Notes under the pieces: generated by a model
What the model was told of the DNA's origin: nothing
Databases searched by the model: none
What the model saw: only the letters and a program-made list of their open reading frames with translations
Part shown: positions 6,763 to 14,409 of the stretch, piece after piece
How the letters are laid out: every line of letters begins with the position of its first letter
Position numbering within the stretch: the first letter of the stretch is position 1
Origin: a virus
DNA length: 39,286 nucleotides
Direction: 5' to 3' (one strand)
IMG/VR virus record: IMGVR_UViG_3300008267_000121
Location: 1 to 39,286 of that record
Translations under genes and position numbers: made by a program

Positions 6763-7050
6763 ATGAATTTCAATCTTGATCCCGAAGCCGATATTAATGG
6801 AACCAGCTTTCACAATCTCGTTATCAATGAGAATTATCACAATCTAGTAAAGATGCTAGGAGATCCTCATGTAGAAAATTATCCAGAGGACAAAATTAGG
6901 TATGAGTGGTATTTTACTTCCGAAGATGGAAGTGGAATTGCCCTTTATGATTGGAAGCAGCACTCCAATTCTCCAAAGACTTGGAACATTGGAAGTAGAA
7001 GCAAGGAGTCTGCACTTCAATTTAAGGAATGGTTTTATCGTAATTTCTAG
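6763..7050 (+). CDS. Hypothetical protein, 95 aa
   Basis: The protein begins MNFNLDPEADI and has aromatic-rich segments (IRYEWYF, FKEWFYRNF). It follows promoter copy B with a good AAGGAG ribosome site. Its stop overlaps the end of a reverse-strand gene by 4 bases. The gene after promoter copy C (18415) also begins with an FNLD segment, but the similarity goes no further. The function is unknown. Confidence 0.7.
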   Translation: MNFNLDPEADINGTSFHNLVINENYHNLVKMLGDPHVENYPEDKIRYEWYFTSEDGSGIALYDWKQHSNSPKTWNIGSRSKESALQFKEWFYRNF

Positions 7051-8351
7051 TATTTAGATCTTTTTGCCTTCCAATATAATTCATAATTAATAAAAGAGGC
7101 AATTTGATTTAAATCATCTTGCAATATAAACTTTGCCCTATATGTTTTAAATAAACTTGTAATAGATTCTTTTATATCTTTTAAAGAATTGCATTTATTA
7201 TCATATGCAACTTCCGTTAAGATATGATTAAATGCCCTTCTACTACCAGTATCGCTGCACATTAAATACAGCGTGATATAATCTTCAATTAAATTATCTT
7301 GTATATTTAGAGGCTCTCCAATTTTAAAATCATAAAAATCTTCCGGAGAGAAGGCAACATATTCTATGCGCTTTCTTTTTATATTTTCTTTATAATCATC
7401 TACCCCTGCAGCTGATGGATTGTCATACAAAGATTGAATTATGCTGTATAGTTGATTTTTTTCTTTTTTAAAAAAATTAATAATCTTTTGAGCAATTATT
7501 GCCTCTTTAGATTTATCGCTATCTATTCTGGATGATATGTTGTTCATAGCTGCCCAATACGAACTCTCATTTACTTTGGGGGGGATAATAGAGCCATCTT
7601 CATCTTTAACGGCAATTTCCGTATCTGGATTGAATTTATATCTACGAAGCACATTTAATGGCTTAGTAGATGTTTGAGGTCTTTCATCTTCAATAATTGA
7701 ATCTTCTTTTTCTTCAATGGTGGCAATTTTAGTTGCATTGACTAAAGTTTTGGGGTTCCAAAAACAACCGCCATCTACATCAAATGCATCAATAAATCTC
7801 ATATGATATGAGAACTTTTTTTCTTCTGGCTGCAATTTTACATTTTTAGCATTAATTAATTTTATTTTTTCTTTAATTTCTCTAAGGTTAGGTATCTCGA
7901 TTCCATCATAGTCTTTTTTAAATTTAGACCAATTTACATTGGTTCCAATTGGTTTATTATAGCCAATACCATAGAGATATCTATCATTCATTTTCTTTTC
8001 AAGAGAATATTCTTCGCAGTATTTTTTAGTAAACTCCTCTAAATTATCAGCAGTAAGTTTAAATACCCTACTCTCATTTAAATTTAGAATATAAACATCA
8101 CCTGAAGAAAATGAAAAAAAGTCTAGCCACTGCCTACCAAAAGCATAATAAAAACCAGATGGCTTATTATTGTTAATAGAGGCATTTTCATCGGAAGATA
8201 ATATAAATTTTCCCATATCAAATTTCATATGGGATACATTAATCCTATCAGTAGGTCTAATGGAAATAGCTATCTTTTTTAAAAAATCTTGAGTTAGAAA
8301 TCTTTGAGCTGTTTGTTTAAATATTTTAGCAAAAGAATAAAGATTGTGCAT
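7047..8351 (-). CDS. 434-aa protein resembling a phage/giant-virus family of unknown function
   Basis: The N-terminal half carries an ordered set of motifs: GFYYAFGRQWLDFF, then YILNLNESRVFKLT followed by EEFTKKY, then NWSKFKKDYDGIEIP, and FDVDGGCFWNP. From memory these match a family in large phages and mimivirus-like viruses (W-Y-S-x-G...W-L-D...Y-D-G-I-E-I...S-G-C-I-W-N), possibly of ADP-ribosyltransferase-like fold; I cannot confirm this. The C-terminal half (about 270-434) is helical and lysine-rich. It runs against its neighbours. A TAATAA box lies 14 bases before the ATG in a weak TATTTT/AAAATA stem, as in the family A genes. There is no Shine-Dalgarno sequence. It may be a late or virion protein. 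Confidence 0.65.
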   Translation of the reverse strand: MHNLYSFAKIFKQTAQRFLTQDFLKKIAISIRPTDRINVSHMKFDMGKFILSSDENASINNNKPSGFYYAFGRQWLDFFSFSSGDVYILNLNESRVFKLTADNLEEFTKKYCEEYSLEKKMNDRYLYGIGYNKPIGTNVNWSKFKKDYDGIEIPNLREIKEKIKLINAKNVKLQPEEKKFSYHMRFIDAFDVDGGCFWNPKTLVNATKIATIEEKEDSIIEDERPQTSTKPLNVLRRYKFNPDTEIAVKDEDGSIIPPKVNESSYWAAMNNISSRIDSDKSKEAIIAQKIINFFKKEKNQLYSIIQSLYDNPSAAGVDDYKENIKRKRIEYVAFSPEDFYDFKIGEPLNIQDNLIEDYITLYLMCSDTGSRRAFNHILTEVAYDNKCNSLKDIKESITSLFKTYRAKFILQDDLNQIASFINYELYWKAKRSKY

Positions 8352-8384
8352 AGAGCTATTTTAAATTATTAGTAAAAAATATTT

Positions 8385-8457
8385 GGCTATGTATCCCAAC
8401 GGCAGAGGAAGGGGATTCAAAATCCCTAAAGTGTCGGTTCGAATCCGACCATAGCTA
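8385..8457 (+). tRNA. tRNA-Leu (anticodon CAA), short variable loop
   Basis: A full cloverleaf can be drawn. The acceptor GGCTATG pairs with CATAGCT, the D-arm is TCC/GGA with GG in its loop, the anticodon stem is GGGGA/TCCCT with loop TTCAAAA, and the T-arm is GTCGG/CCGAC with TTCGAAT. The discriminator is A. CCA is not encoded. The anticodon reads TTG codons. The variable loop is only 5 bases (AAAGT), although bacterial tRNA-Leu normally has a long arm. Confidence 0.85.
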
Positions 8458-8502
8458 CTAACTTAATAATTATTTTTTTAACTATTAAAAGGAGAAAGTG
8501 TT

Positions 8503-8730
8503 ATGGCTAGAAAGCAAAAGATGGTAGATGTTACAGTTCGGAAGTACATTTCTGGCGGTTACGTTGAAACCTATGAGACAGTAATTTCTATTCCAGAAAA
8601 GCTTCTAAAGGATGAAGATTTTGATGTAAAGCAATACTTGCTTTCCACAGATCAGTCAGATGACTTTGGAGATCAAATTAGGTTTGAAGATACCATTGAT
8701 GATATTGAATTTGAGATCGTGGAAGATTGA
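8503..8730 (+). CDS. Small acidic protein, 75 aa
   Basis: A basic N-terminus (MARKQKMVDVTVRKY) is followed by an increasingly acidic C-terminal half (FEDTIDDIEFEIVED). AAAGGAGAAAGTGTT gives a strong ribosome site. The gene follows the tRNA-Leu on the same strand. The function is unknown. Confidence 0.7.
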   Translation: MARKQKMVDVTVRKYISGGYVETYETVISIPEKLLKDEDFDVKQYLLSTDQSDDFGDQIRFEDTIDDIEFEIVED

Positions 8731-8743
8731 AAATGTAAATTAC

Positions 8744-8759
8744 AATTTGTCACCTTGTC
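8744..8759 (+). promoter_or_regulatory. Degenerate copy of the 16-base promoter-like motif
   Basis: AATTTGTCACCTTGTC matches the consensus over its first 12 positions, but the end is TGTC instead of ATAC. It is followed by a small CATC/GATG hairpin, as in the true copies, and lies 48 bases before a conserved phage gene (8807). It may be a weak promoter. Confidence 0.3.
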
Positions 8760-8806
8760 GTTCATCTTAGATGCAAGCAGTAATCCAACTCTAAGGACTC
8801 ATTATT

Positions 8807-9346
8807 ATGAATGCCACCACCTCTTCGGTTATTAGCGATTCTAATTCTTATAGTTTTGATATCGTAATTGATGATTATCTCCAGTCTCCCCGAGAAGAAA
8901 ATTGCAACATTACTACTATGATTTGCTGGCACTCCAGATACAATCTAGGAGACAAGCAGATGAGTAATCCTCTTAGCGAAGAGGAGGTTATGGAAATGTA
9001 CGCTGACATTGTGGCCATTAAGCCCATTTATCTATATGATCACGGTGGCATTACCATTAATACTGGCGGGTTTTCTTGTCCCTGGGATAGCGGAATGGTT
9101 GGCTGGGCATTTATTACTAAGTCCAGTCTATCTGATATGGGGCTAATTAGTCAGGCAGATGATCTTGACAAGATGAATCTAATTATTGAGAATGAGATTA
9201 AGGAATATGATTCTTACCTTAGAGGCGAAATCTATGCCTATTTGGTAAAGGATGCTCGGGGTAATGTCGTAGAGTGTTGTGGTGGCTTTTACTCTAAGAG
9301 TGATGCAGAGGAACATGCAAACGAAGCCATCAAGTTGTTTTATTAA
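8807..9346 (+). CDS. Conserved phage protein of unknown function, 179 aa
   Basis: The central block PIYLYDHGGITINTGGFSCP, continuing WDSGMVGWAFITK, and later YDSYLRGEIYAYLV are hallmarks of a family I recognise from many phages and some bacterial genomes. The family has no assigned function. Conserved D, H, S, C and W residues are present. The start is the ATG at 8807, where a CTCTAAGGA lies ~12 bases upstream. Confidence 0.8.
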   Translation: MNATTSSVISDSNSYSFDIVIDDYLQSPREENCNITTMICWHSRYNLGDKQMSNPLSEEEVMEMYADIVAIKPIYLYDHGGITINTGGFSCPWDSGMVGWAFITKSSLSDMGLISQADDLDKMNLIIENEIKEYDSYLRGEIYAYLVKDARGNVVECCGGFYSKSDAEEHANEAIKLFY

Positions 9347-9370
9347 CCGTGCCTAATAATTAAAGCAAAG

Positions 9371-9484
9371 ATGAAATTTGGATCGGTAAAGGTAATTAAA
9401 AAAATAAAAAGCCCTCCATCAAGGATGGATGGAACCTTCTTGACAATGAAACTTCTAAAGTGGAAAATTCCCCATCATTTTTAA
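9371..9484 (+). CDS. Possible small basic protein, 37 aa
   Basis: This open frame with a basic, proline-containing product begins MKFGSVKVIKKIKSPPSRMD. It lies in an otherwise gene-free spacer (9347-9605). The ribosome site is weak (AAAGCAAAG), and the stop codon lies inside the palindrome at 9473-9492. It could be real or only a transcribed spacer. Confidence 0.3.
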   Translation: MKFGSVKVIKKIKSPPSRMDGTFLTMKLLKWKIPHHF

Positions 9485-9492
9485 AAATGATG
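9473..9492. terminator. 20-base perfect palindrome, possible terminator
   Basis: CATCATTTTTAAAAATGATG is its own reverse complement. As RNA it would form an AT-rich hairpin. It lies between the genes at 8807/9371 and promoter copy G. There is no following T-run, so termination is uncertain. Confidence 0.35.
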
Positions 9493-9539
9493 ACAGTTAT
9501 AAGTTTAGTTGTTATAGTATATTTACCAATGGCGTTCAG

Positions 9540-9555
9540 AATTTGTCAACTAAGC
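9540..9555 (+). promoter_or_regulatory. 16-base promoter-like motif, copy G (tRNA-Leu)
   Basis: AATTTGTCAACTAAGC matches 13 of 16 consensus positions. The next bases, CTCGTTCCTATTGAGTAAGG, closely match the leaders of copies B and C, which supports it as a true copy. It lies 51 bases before a tRNA-Leu gene, suggesting that the tRNA is transcribed from it. Confidence 0.5.
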
Positions 9556-9605
9556 AACTCGTTCCTATTGAGTAAGGTGTAGGTAGCGTTAAATATAAAT
9601 TATTA

Positions 9606-9688
9606 GCCAGGGTGGCGGAATGGTATACGCAGCAGACTTAAAATCTGCGGGTCGAAAGACCGTAAGGGTTCGAGTCCCTTTCCTGGTA
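9606..9688 (+). tRNA. tRNA-Leu (anticodon TAA), first copy
   Basis: This is a type II tRNA. The acceptor GCCAGGG pairs with TCCTGGT, the anticodon stem is GCAGA/TCTGC with loop CTTAAAA, a long variable arm carries GGTC/GACC, and the T-arm is AAGGG/CCCTT with TTCGAGT. The discriminator is A and CCA is not encoded. It reads TTA codons, which are frequent in the AT-rich genes. A second tRNA-Leu(TAA) is at 23701. Confidence 0.95.
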
Positions 9689-9700
9689 CTAATTTAAATA

Positions 9701-9722
9701 ATGTAAAGGTTTTACATTTTTT
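9701..9722 (+). terminator. Intrinsic terminator after tRNA-Leu
   Basis: ATGTAAA/TTTACAT forms a 7-bp stem with loop GGT, and a run of six T follows (9717-9722). It lies 12 bases after the tRNA and ends 2 bases before the ATG of the next gene. Confidence 0.65.
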
Positions 9723-9724
9723 AC

Positions 9725-10096
9725 ATGAAGATTTTTCAAATTGTAAATGGCTCAATTCATCTAAAGTTGCATCAGGTTGGAGATTTTTATATTTTTGCAT
9801 CCCCTGGCATAGAAACTGTCAATCAAATAATTGAGAGTAAGCCAACTCAAAAAGAATTAGATGATATGGACCTTACCCCTATGACACTAGATGTTTCTAT
9901 CTATTATAGAAATGATAGAATCATGCCATCCAAAAACATTTGGACTAAAGATCTACCATCCATTAAAAAATGGAAAACTACTCCAGATGGATTTCCATGC
10001 TATTCTAGCAAAATTTCTTTTTTTGAACTCAATCAAATTGTTTCGGAACTAGAGGCATTATCCAATAGATTACTTAAAAATAAATCATTTCTATGA
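9725..10096 (+). CDS. Family B small protein (B2)
   Basis: This 123-aa protein is the most divergent of the local B family. It has a GDFYIFASP strand, a TLDVSIYYR strand, a WKTTP segment where other members have FSW-x-x-Y, and a C-terminal helix ending VSELEALSNRLLKNKSFL. There is no Shine-Dalgarno sequence, and the ATG directly follows the tRNA terminator. It overlaps the next family member by 4 bases (ATGA). The function is unknown. Confidence 0.65.
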   Translation: MKIFQIVNGSIHLKLHQVGDFYIFASPGIETVNQIIESKPTQKELDDMDLTPMTLDVSIYYRNDRIMPSKNIWTKDLPSIKKWKTTPDGFPCYSSKISFFELNQIVSELEALSNRLLKNKSFL

Positions 10097-10443
10097 AGTT
10101 AGACTTGAAGCCAGTTAAATCTTTAGATAGAAAGCAAGTTTCATGGGAACCAATATCTATTGGTAACTTTGAGGTTTATTTTTATGTACCTCATCTTGAA
10201 AAAGATGAATGCGGTTATTATATTTTTAATCCAGATACAGCTAAGTTTGGATTGGTTATTATAAATAATAACCGATATGTTACACCGCCCTCGGACAATA
10301 GATTTAAACATTTTTCTTGGTGTAATTTTTTTATAGATGAGGATAATTTTTATTCTTCTTACTCTAAAGAAGTTTATTTAGATTGGATAGAGGAAATTCT
10401 AGATGATGTATCGAGAATAAGTGAACTAGAAATTTTTACTTAA
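10093..10443 (+). CDS. Family B small protein (B3)
   Basis: This 116-aa member of the local family has strand GNFEVYFYVP, strand AKFGLVII, then FKHFSWCNFF and the C-terminal helix WIEEILDDVSRISELEIFT. The final D-x-x-R-I-S-x-L-x-x-F is nearly identical in B4 and B5. It is translationally coupled to B2. The function is unknown. Confidence 0.7.
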   Translation: MKLDLKPVKSLDRKQVSWEPISIGNFEVYFYVPHLEKDECGYYIFNPDTAKFGLVIINNNRYVTPPSDNRFKHFSWCNFFIDEDNFYSSYSKEVYLDWIEEILDDVSRISELEIFT

Positions 10444-10473
10444 TGTGGATATTTTTATTTTTGGAGACTTTGA

Positions 10474-10827
10474 ATGATAGATTTTTACCTTGAATGGAGC
10501 GACCCCTCCTCTAGCTATAGATCATTTAAACCAATCATCATCGATCAGTACACAATCTCTATTCAAGCTTCACGCTTACATGCCTGCTATCCCCAGGTCA
10601 ATAATCTAAGCTCAGAACATTATCATGACTTTGAAGTTGCTATTATTAAACCAAATGGTTGTTGTATAAAAGCTAATACCGATCCTCTTTTAAAGACTTT
10701 TGAATGGTCTACTTATTGGGAATCAGATGATGGTTATCAAGAGGTTGGATGTCATGTACCCAGATCTCAAATTGTTCAGATGCTAAAAGATATTGAGAGG
10801 ATTTCTAAATTAAAGTCTTTTGTTTAA
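10474..10827 (+). CDS. Family B small protein (B4)
   Basis: This 117-aa family B protein has strand YTISIQASRLH, HYHDFEVAII, then FEWSTYW and an end LKDIERISKLKSFV. It is closest to B5 at 33948 (SIQAGEYAY, IEFEVAIFHF, LSWSSYF). GGAG precedes the ATG by 9 bases. The function is unknown, and a beta-barrel-like fold with a terminal helix is likely. Confidence 0.7.
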   Translation: MIDFYLEWSDPSSSYRSFKPIIIDQYTISIQASRLHACYPQVNNLSSEHYHDFEVAIIKPNGCCIKANTDPLLKTFEWSTYWESDDGYQEVGCHVPRSQIVQMLKDIERISKLKSFV

Positions 10828-10848
10828 TATAAAATTTATAGGTTTAAA

Positions 10849-11109
10849 ATGAGCATTTATCTTTCTTTTTGTGACAGCATGATTGATCCAACTTATTCAA
10901 ATGCTGATAATTGCGCTCTAGTTATGACTACTATAGATCATGAAGCTTGGAGTGGAAATAACCCTTGCAAAGCTGATAATCCCGATTCCATTAGGGTTCC
11001 GCTAATTCCAAAGTCAGAATCTGAGATTAGAACATTTTGCGCTATTATGGGCTGGGAATTTATTAAAGATAAATCCGGTAAACCCGTTATCTATCCTAAA
11101 GTTGGTTGA
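10849..11109 (+). CDS. Hypothetical protein, 86 aa
   Basis: This small protein has scattered cysteines and a C-terminal segment CAIMGWEFIKDKSGKPVIYP. It is the last small gene before the family A array. A weak ribosome site (ATAGG) precedes the ATG. No family is recognised. Confidence 0.65.
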   Translation: MSIYLSFCDSMIDPTYSNADNCALVMTTIDHEAWSGNNPCKADNPDSIRVPLIPKSESEIRTFCAIMGWEFIKDKSGKPVIYPKVG

Positions 11110-11120
11110 TTTTATATCCT

Positions 11121-11172
11121 GGGTACAATGTCACTATATCACATTATTATGTAATAATAAGACATTGTATCT
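11121..11172 (+). promoter_or_regulatory. Hairpin directly before the A1 start codon
   Basis: GGGTACAATGTC (11121-11132) pairs with GACATTGTATCT (11161-11172), 12 bp with two G-T pairs. An inner ATTATT/AATAAT stem sits at 11143-11158. The ATG at 11173 follows immediately. TAATAA at 11155-11160 lies 12 bases before the ATG. There is no Shine-Dalgarno sequence. Confidence 0.55.
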
Positions 11173-12744
11173 ATGCGTTACAGTACGGAGTTTTCTTATA
11201 TATTTAATTTATTAAAATCTGCTGCCAGAGATATTCCAGAATTTTATCCAGATTGGGTAAAGAAAGATCCTATCTTAAAAAGATATGATCTTCTTTCTGA
11301 AATAAAAAAAGAAATACCCGTAGATGATTATAGAGAAAAAATAGATAAAGCTCTAATTGATGAAGATTCAATTGAGGTAGATGTAAAGGGTAATCTCCGA
11401 ACCTACCTTGGAGATATTGCTTCTGATGTTAGAAATCTTGAAAAGAGTTTAACTTCATTGGCAGGCTTTGATAAATCAGACGCTGAAAAGCATAAAATGC
11501 TTCTTTGCTTAGCCGAGCTAAGTGATAAGCTTTATCATTCTTTATTAAATGAAGAACTGATACATTATTTTTACTTAGCAATAATGCAGGGGGAATCTTT
11601 ATCTAATGCTCTTAAATTTCCATCCGAGCTAAGATCAGAGCAATTCTTTGTTAGAAATCCAAAAGCCATAAAAGAAGAAGATAGGTTAATATCTAGAACC
11701 GCAAAGATAGAGCCTAACATTCCTATAATAAGTGCCATAAAGGCATTTGCAACAGAAGTTAAAAGGTTAGTTAAAGACCCGGCTTTTGCGTCAAGGACTA
11801 TAGAGAATTTATCTTCTAGCAAAGTTTCAACTGCTTATGATAAATTAGCTTTTTTCAGTAGCAAATTCTTAAGCTGGTATTCAGCTTCTGAGGATCTTGA
11901 AATAGTATTTAGCAAAAAGCCATCAGACATTCTCTCCATGAGCATTAGAGAAGAATGGGCTTCTTGCCAAGATCTTTTAAAGGAAAAAGATGAGTATAAT
12001 TTTAGAGCAATTAATTCGGCAGTCTCTCCTTATTGCTCTATTATTTATTTGACCAACGGTCAAGTGCATAAAAAAATTGGAGAGAAGATGATTGCTAGGT
12101 GCCTAGTTCTATTTTTAGAATCGGATTATGAAGATCCACCTATACTTCATGTTTGTAAGGTATATTCCAATCATCCAAATAAAGAAAAAATAAGAAAACT
12201 TTTTATAGAAAATTTACAAAAATATTCCGCGATTAAAGTTGATGGCGGTAAGTTAGCTTATAATGGAGAATATAGCTTTCCGGCATTAGATCCATTGGAA
12301 GGAAGTTCTTCTTTTATAGGTAATAGATTACCTTATTTCGATCCCAACCCAGAAGGATCGAAAGCTGATAAAATTAGCTCTATCTCTCCGAGATTTTATT
12401 CCGATACCAGATTTAGCGAACATGCTAAAAAATTAAATGAATATATGCTTGAGTTCTATGAGTCTATAGCAGATGAAGATTTTTCATTGTCTCATAGCTA
12501 TTGCAATGCAACTTTAAATGCCATAGCAAAGCTTAATCCAATGATTCCAATGACTCAAGTTATTAACGGTAAATCTTGCTCCTTAGGAGAATTAGTTACA
12601 AAACTAAAAGGTCTTTTATACTTAGGTGGAGATTCGGCTCCATCTTCCCCAATGGAAAGAGATCGGGGAATGAAGCTCTTTTATGAGGAGTTTCAAAAAT
12701 GGGAGCCATCTAGGTTGCCCACTCAGCTTTCTTTTAATTTTTAA
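11173..12744 (+). CDS. Family A protein A1, 523 aa
   Basis: This is the first of four tandem paralogues of unknown function. The N-terminus is FSYIFNLLKSAARDIPEFYP followed by DWVK and IKKEIPVDDYRE. A variable helical middle follows. A conserved domain starts at about residue 243 with EIVFSKKPSDILSMSIR and has W-x-S-C-Q with Cys265, SPYCSIIYLTN, GEKMIARCLV and YNGEYSFPA. The C-terminal ~120 residues end LPTQLSFNF. The S-x-R-x-x-W-x-S-C motif resembles one I recall from uncharacterised phage proteins (M-S-T-x-R-x-W-T-S-C-M), so Cys265 is a candidate functional residue. No Shine-Dalgarno sequence is present and a hairpin abuts the ATG. It may be a late, virion-borne protein. Confidence 0.8.
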   Translation: MRYSTEFSYIFNLLKSAARDIPEFYPDWVKKDPILKRYDLLSEIKKEIPVDDYREKIDKALIDEDSIEVDVKGNLRTYLGDIASDVRNLEKSLTSLAGFDKSDAEKHKMLLCLAELSDKLYHSLLNEELIHYFYLAIMQGESLSNALKFPSELRSEQFFVRNPKAIKEEDRLISRTAKIEPNIPIISAIKAFATEVKRLVKDPAFASRTIENLSSSKVSTAYDKLAFFSSKFLSWYSASEDLEIVFSKKPSDILSMSIREEWASCQDLLKEKDEYNFRAINSAVSPYCSIIYLTNGQVHKKIGEKMIARCLVLFLESDYEDPPILHVCKVYSNHPNKEKIRKLFIENLQKYSAIKVDGGKLAYNGEYSFPALDPLEGSSSFIGNRLPYFDPNPEGSKADKISSISPRFYSDTRFSEHAKKLNEYMLEFYESIADEDFSLSHSYCNATLNAIAKLNPMIPMTQVINGKSCSLGELVTKLKGLLYLGGDSAPSSPMERDRGMKLFYEEFQKWEPSRLPTQLSFNF

Positions 12745-12756
12745 AAATATATTAAT

Positions 12757-12793
12757 AATTCTGTATCAAAAACATGTACCACAATACAGAATT
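12757..12793 (+). promoter_or_regulatory. Hairpin with the A2 start codon in its loop
   Basis: AATTCTGTAT (12757-12766) pairs with ATACAGAATT (12784-12793). The 17-base loop contains the ATG at 12774. TAATAA at 12753-12758 ends 15 bases before the ATG, so a transcript starting ~7 bases after it would lose most of the 5' arm. Confidence 0.6.
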
Positions 12794-14363
12794 TTCTTAT
12801 ATATTTAATTTATTAAAATCCGCCGCTAGGGATGTTCCAGATTTCTACCCAGATTGGGTAAGAAATTATTCCCATTTAAATAGATATGACTCTCTTAGGC
12901 AAATAAAAAAAGAAATTCCAGTTAAAGATTACCGAGAGCAAGTTCCAAGTATAACTAACACTTCAGAATATATTCACTCTAAAATATTAGAAGACATTAT
13001 TACTTTTAAATATGATTTAGCTTCTCTTTTAAGAGTTTTAAAAATCTTCTTTAATGACGAGAGGCACAAGCTAATAGAGAAAGTAATAGATGGAAAAGTA
13101 GAAACAGTAGAAAAATCTGAGAGAGAAAAAGATGCCATTGAAAAAATGCGCTCTATGTGCGAGCGTTTAGAGTACGCATTATATCGTTCTTCTTGGGAAA
13201 AGAAAGTTCAATCTGATATTCTTCTTGGAAAGACTTTATCTCAAGCTCTTCAATTAGAAGAGTCTATTATTTCTAAGCCCTTTGAAGTTGAAACTCCTGT
13301 AGGAATTAAGGAAAAAATATTAACTTTTCCAGCAGGCGTTAACATAGTTAGTGTAATTAGATCTTTTTTAACTGAATGCAAAAGAATATCTAAAAACATA
13401 AACTATGACAATGAAACTGTAAAAAGTCTTAATGATCTGTCAAGAACGCCCGCTTATGAAACTTTGAATTATAGCTGCAGTAGATTATTAAACATGAGCA
13501 AGTCGTCTGACTCTGATATGGAAATTGTGTTTAGTAAGCAACCAACTGATCTTCTTTCTATGAGCATTAGAGACGATTGGAGATCTTGTCAATACTTATT
13601 ATCTAGTAAAGATAAATATAATTATAAAGCAATTCACTCAACTATCTCTCCTTACTGTGCAATTATGTATTTGACAAATAAGGAAGATTATGATGGAATG
13701 GGTGAAAGAATGCTTGCCAGAGCATTGGTTCTTTTCCTAGAGTCAGATGATGATAAGGAGCCAATACTTCTTGTCAGTCAGATATATTCAAATTATTCTA
13801 TTGAAGTTAAAAATAAAATAAAATCTATCTTTGTAGAAAGCTTGCAGAGACATAGTCCTTTAAAAGTTGACAATGGCGATTTGGCTTTTAATGGAGACTA
13901 TAGCTTCCCAGCCTATGAAACTTCCAATAGCCCATCAGAAATGGTCCCTTATTTAGATCCAAGAACGGATCGAGGAGAGGTTGAAAGGCTTCCTATTAAA
14001 TGGAAAAGGGGCGAAAAATATGATAGAGAGGCAAGAAGAATAAATGCCTGCCTAGATCATTTTACCGATTCGTTTTCCGAAATGGAAAACTATGATTCAT
14101 ATTACGATGATGACGTTCCAATTGATCAAGAATCTTGCAATCTAATGCTTCAAGAATTAGAAAGGTTCGATCCAAAATTTCCAATGATTTGGAGAGGTGG
14201 TAGCGTTCCTAGTCCTTTAAAGAAAGTTCTGGAAGAAATGGAGCAATTTGTTTTAGATTCTAATTACGAAGAATTTTACAGATCTGTCTCTGGGTGGAGA
14301 GCCTCTCCCTTACCAATTCAATTAAGCTTTGAATTTGTTAATGAGTATGAAAATAATGATTAG
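12774..14363 (+). CDS. Family A protein A2, 529 aa
   Basis: This paralogue of A1 has N-terminal YNTEFSYIFNLLKSAARDVP and then IKKEIPVKDYREQ. The middle shares a KPFEVETPVGIK segment with A4. The core domain starts at about residue 250 with EIVFSKQPTDLLSMSIR and has W-R-S-C-Q with Cys272, SPYCAIMYLTN and FNGDYSFPAYE. The C-terminal region is shared with A1, ending LPIQLSFEF plus a short acidic tail. It starts 29 bases after A1. The start codon is in a hairpin loop and there is no Shine-Dalgarno sequence. The function is unknown. Confidence 0.8.
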   Translation: MYHNTEFSYIFNLLKSAARDVPDFYPDWVRNYSHLNRYDSLRQIKKEIPVKDYREQVPSITNTSEYIHSKILEDIITFKYDLASLLRVLKIFFNDERHKLIEKVIDGKVETVEKSEREKDAIEKMRSMCERLEYALYRSSWEKKVQSDILLGKTLSQALQLEESIISKPFEVETPVGIKEKILTFPAGVNIVSVIRSFLTECKRISKNINYDNETVKSLNDLSRTPAYETLNYSCSRLLNMSKSSDSDMEIVFSKQPTDLLSMSIRDDWRSCQYLLSSKDKYNYKAIHSTISPYCAIMYLTNKEDYDGMGERMLARALVLFLESDDDKEPILLVSQIYSNYSIEVKNKIKSIFVESLQRHSPLKVDNGDLAFNGDYSFPAYETSNSPSEMVPYLDPRTDRGEVERLPIKWKRGEKYDREARRINACLDHFTDSFSEMENYDSYYDDDVPIDQESCNLMLQELERFDPKFPMIWRGGSVPSPLKKVLEEMEQFVLDSNYEEFYRSVSGWRASPLPIQLSFEFVNEYENND

Positions 14364-14373
14364 CTATACTAAT

Positions 14374-14409
14374 AACTCTGTATTCGATTATGCATTACAA
14401 TACAGAGTT
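14374..14409 (+). promoter_or_regulatory. Hairpin with the A3 start codon in its loop
   Basis: AACTCTGTATT (14374-14384) pairs perfectly with AATACAGAGTT (14399-14409). The 14-base loop contains the ATG at 14390. Relative to A2, the 3' arm has GAG for GAA and the 5' arm has CTC for TTC, a compensatory pair. TAATAA at 14370-14375 ends 14 bases before the ATG. Confidence 0.65.

Noticed and set aside
9603-9800. Reverse-strand reading frame across the tRNA-Leu
   Set aside because: It is the complement of a well-formed tRNA and terminator.
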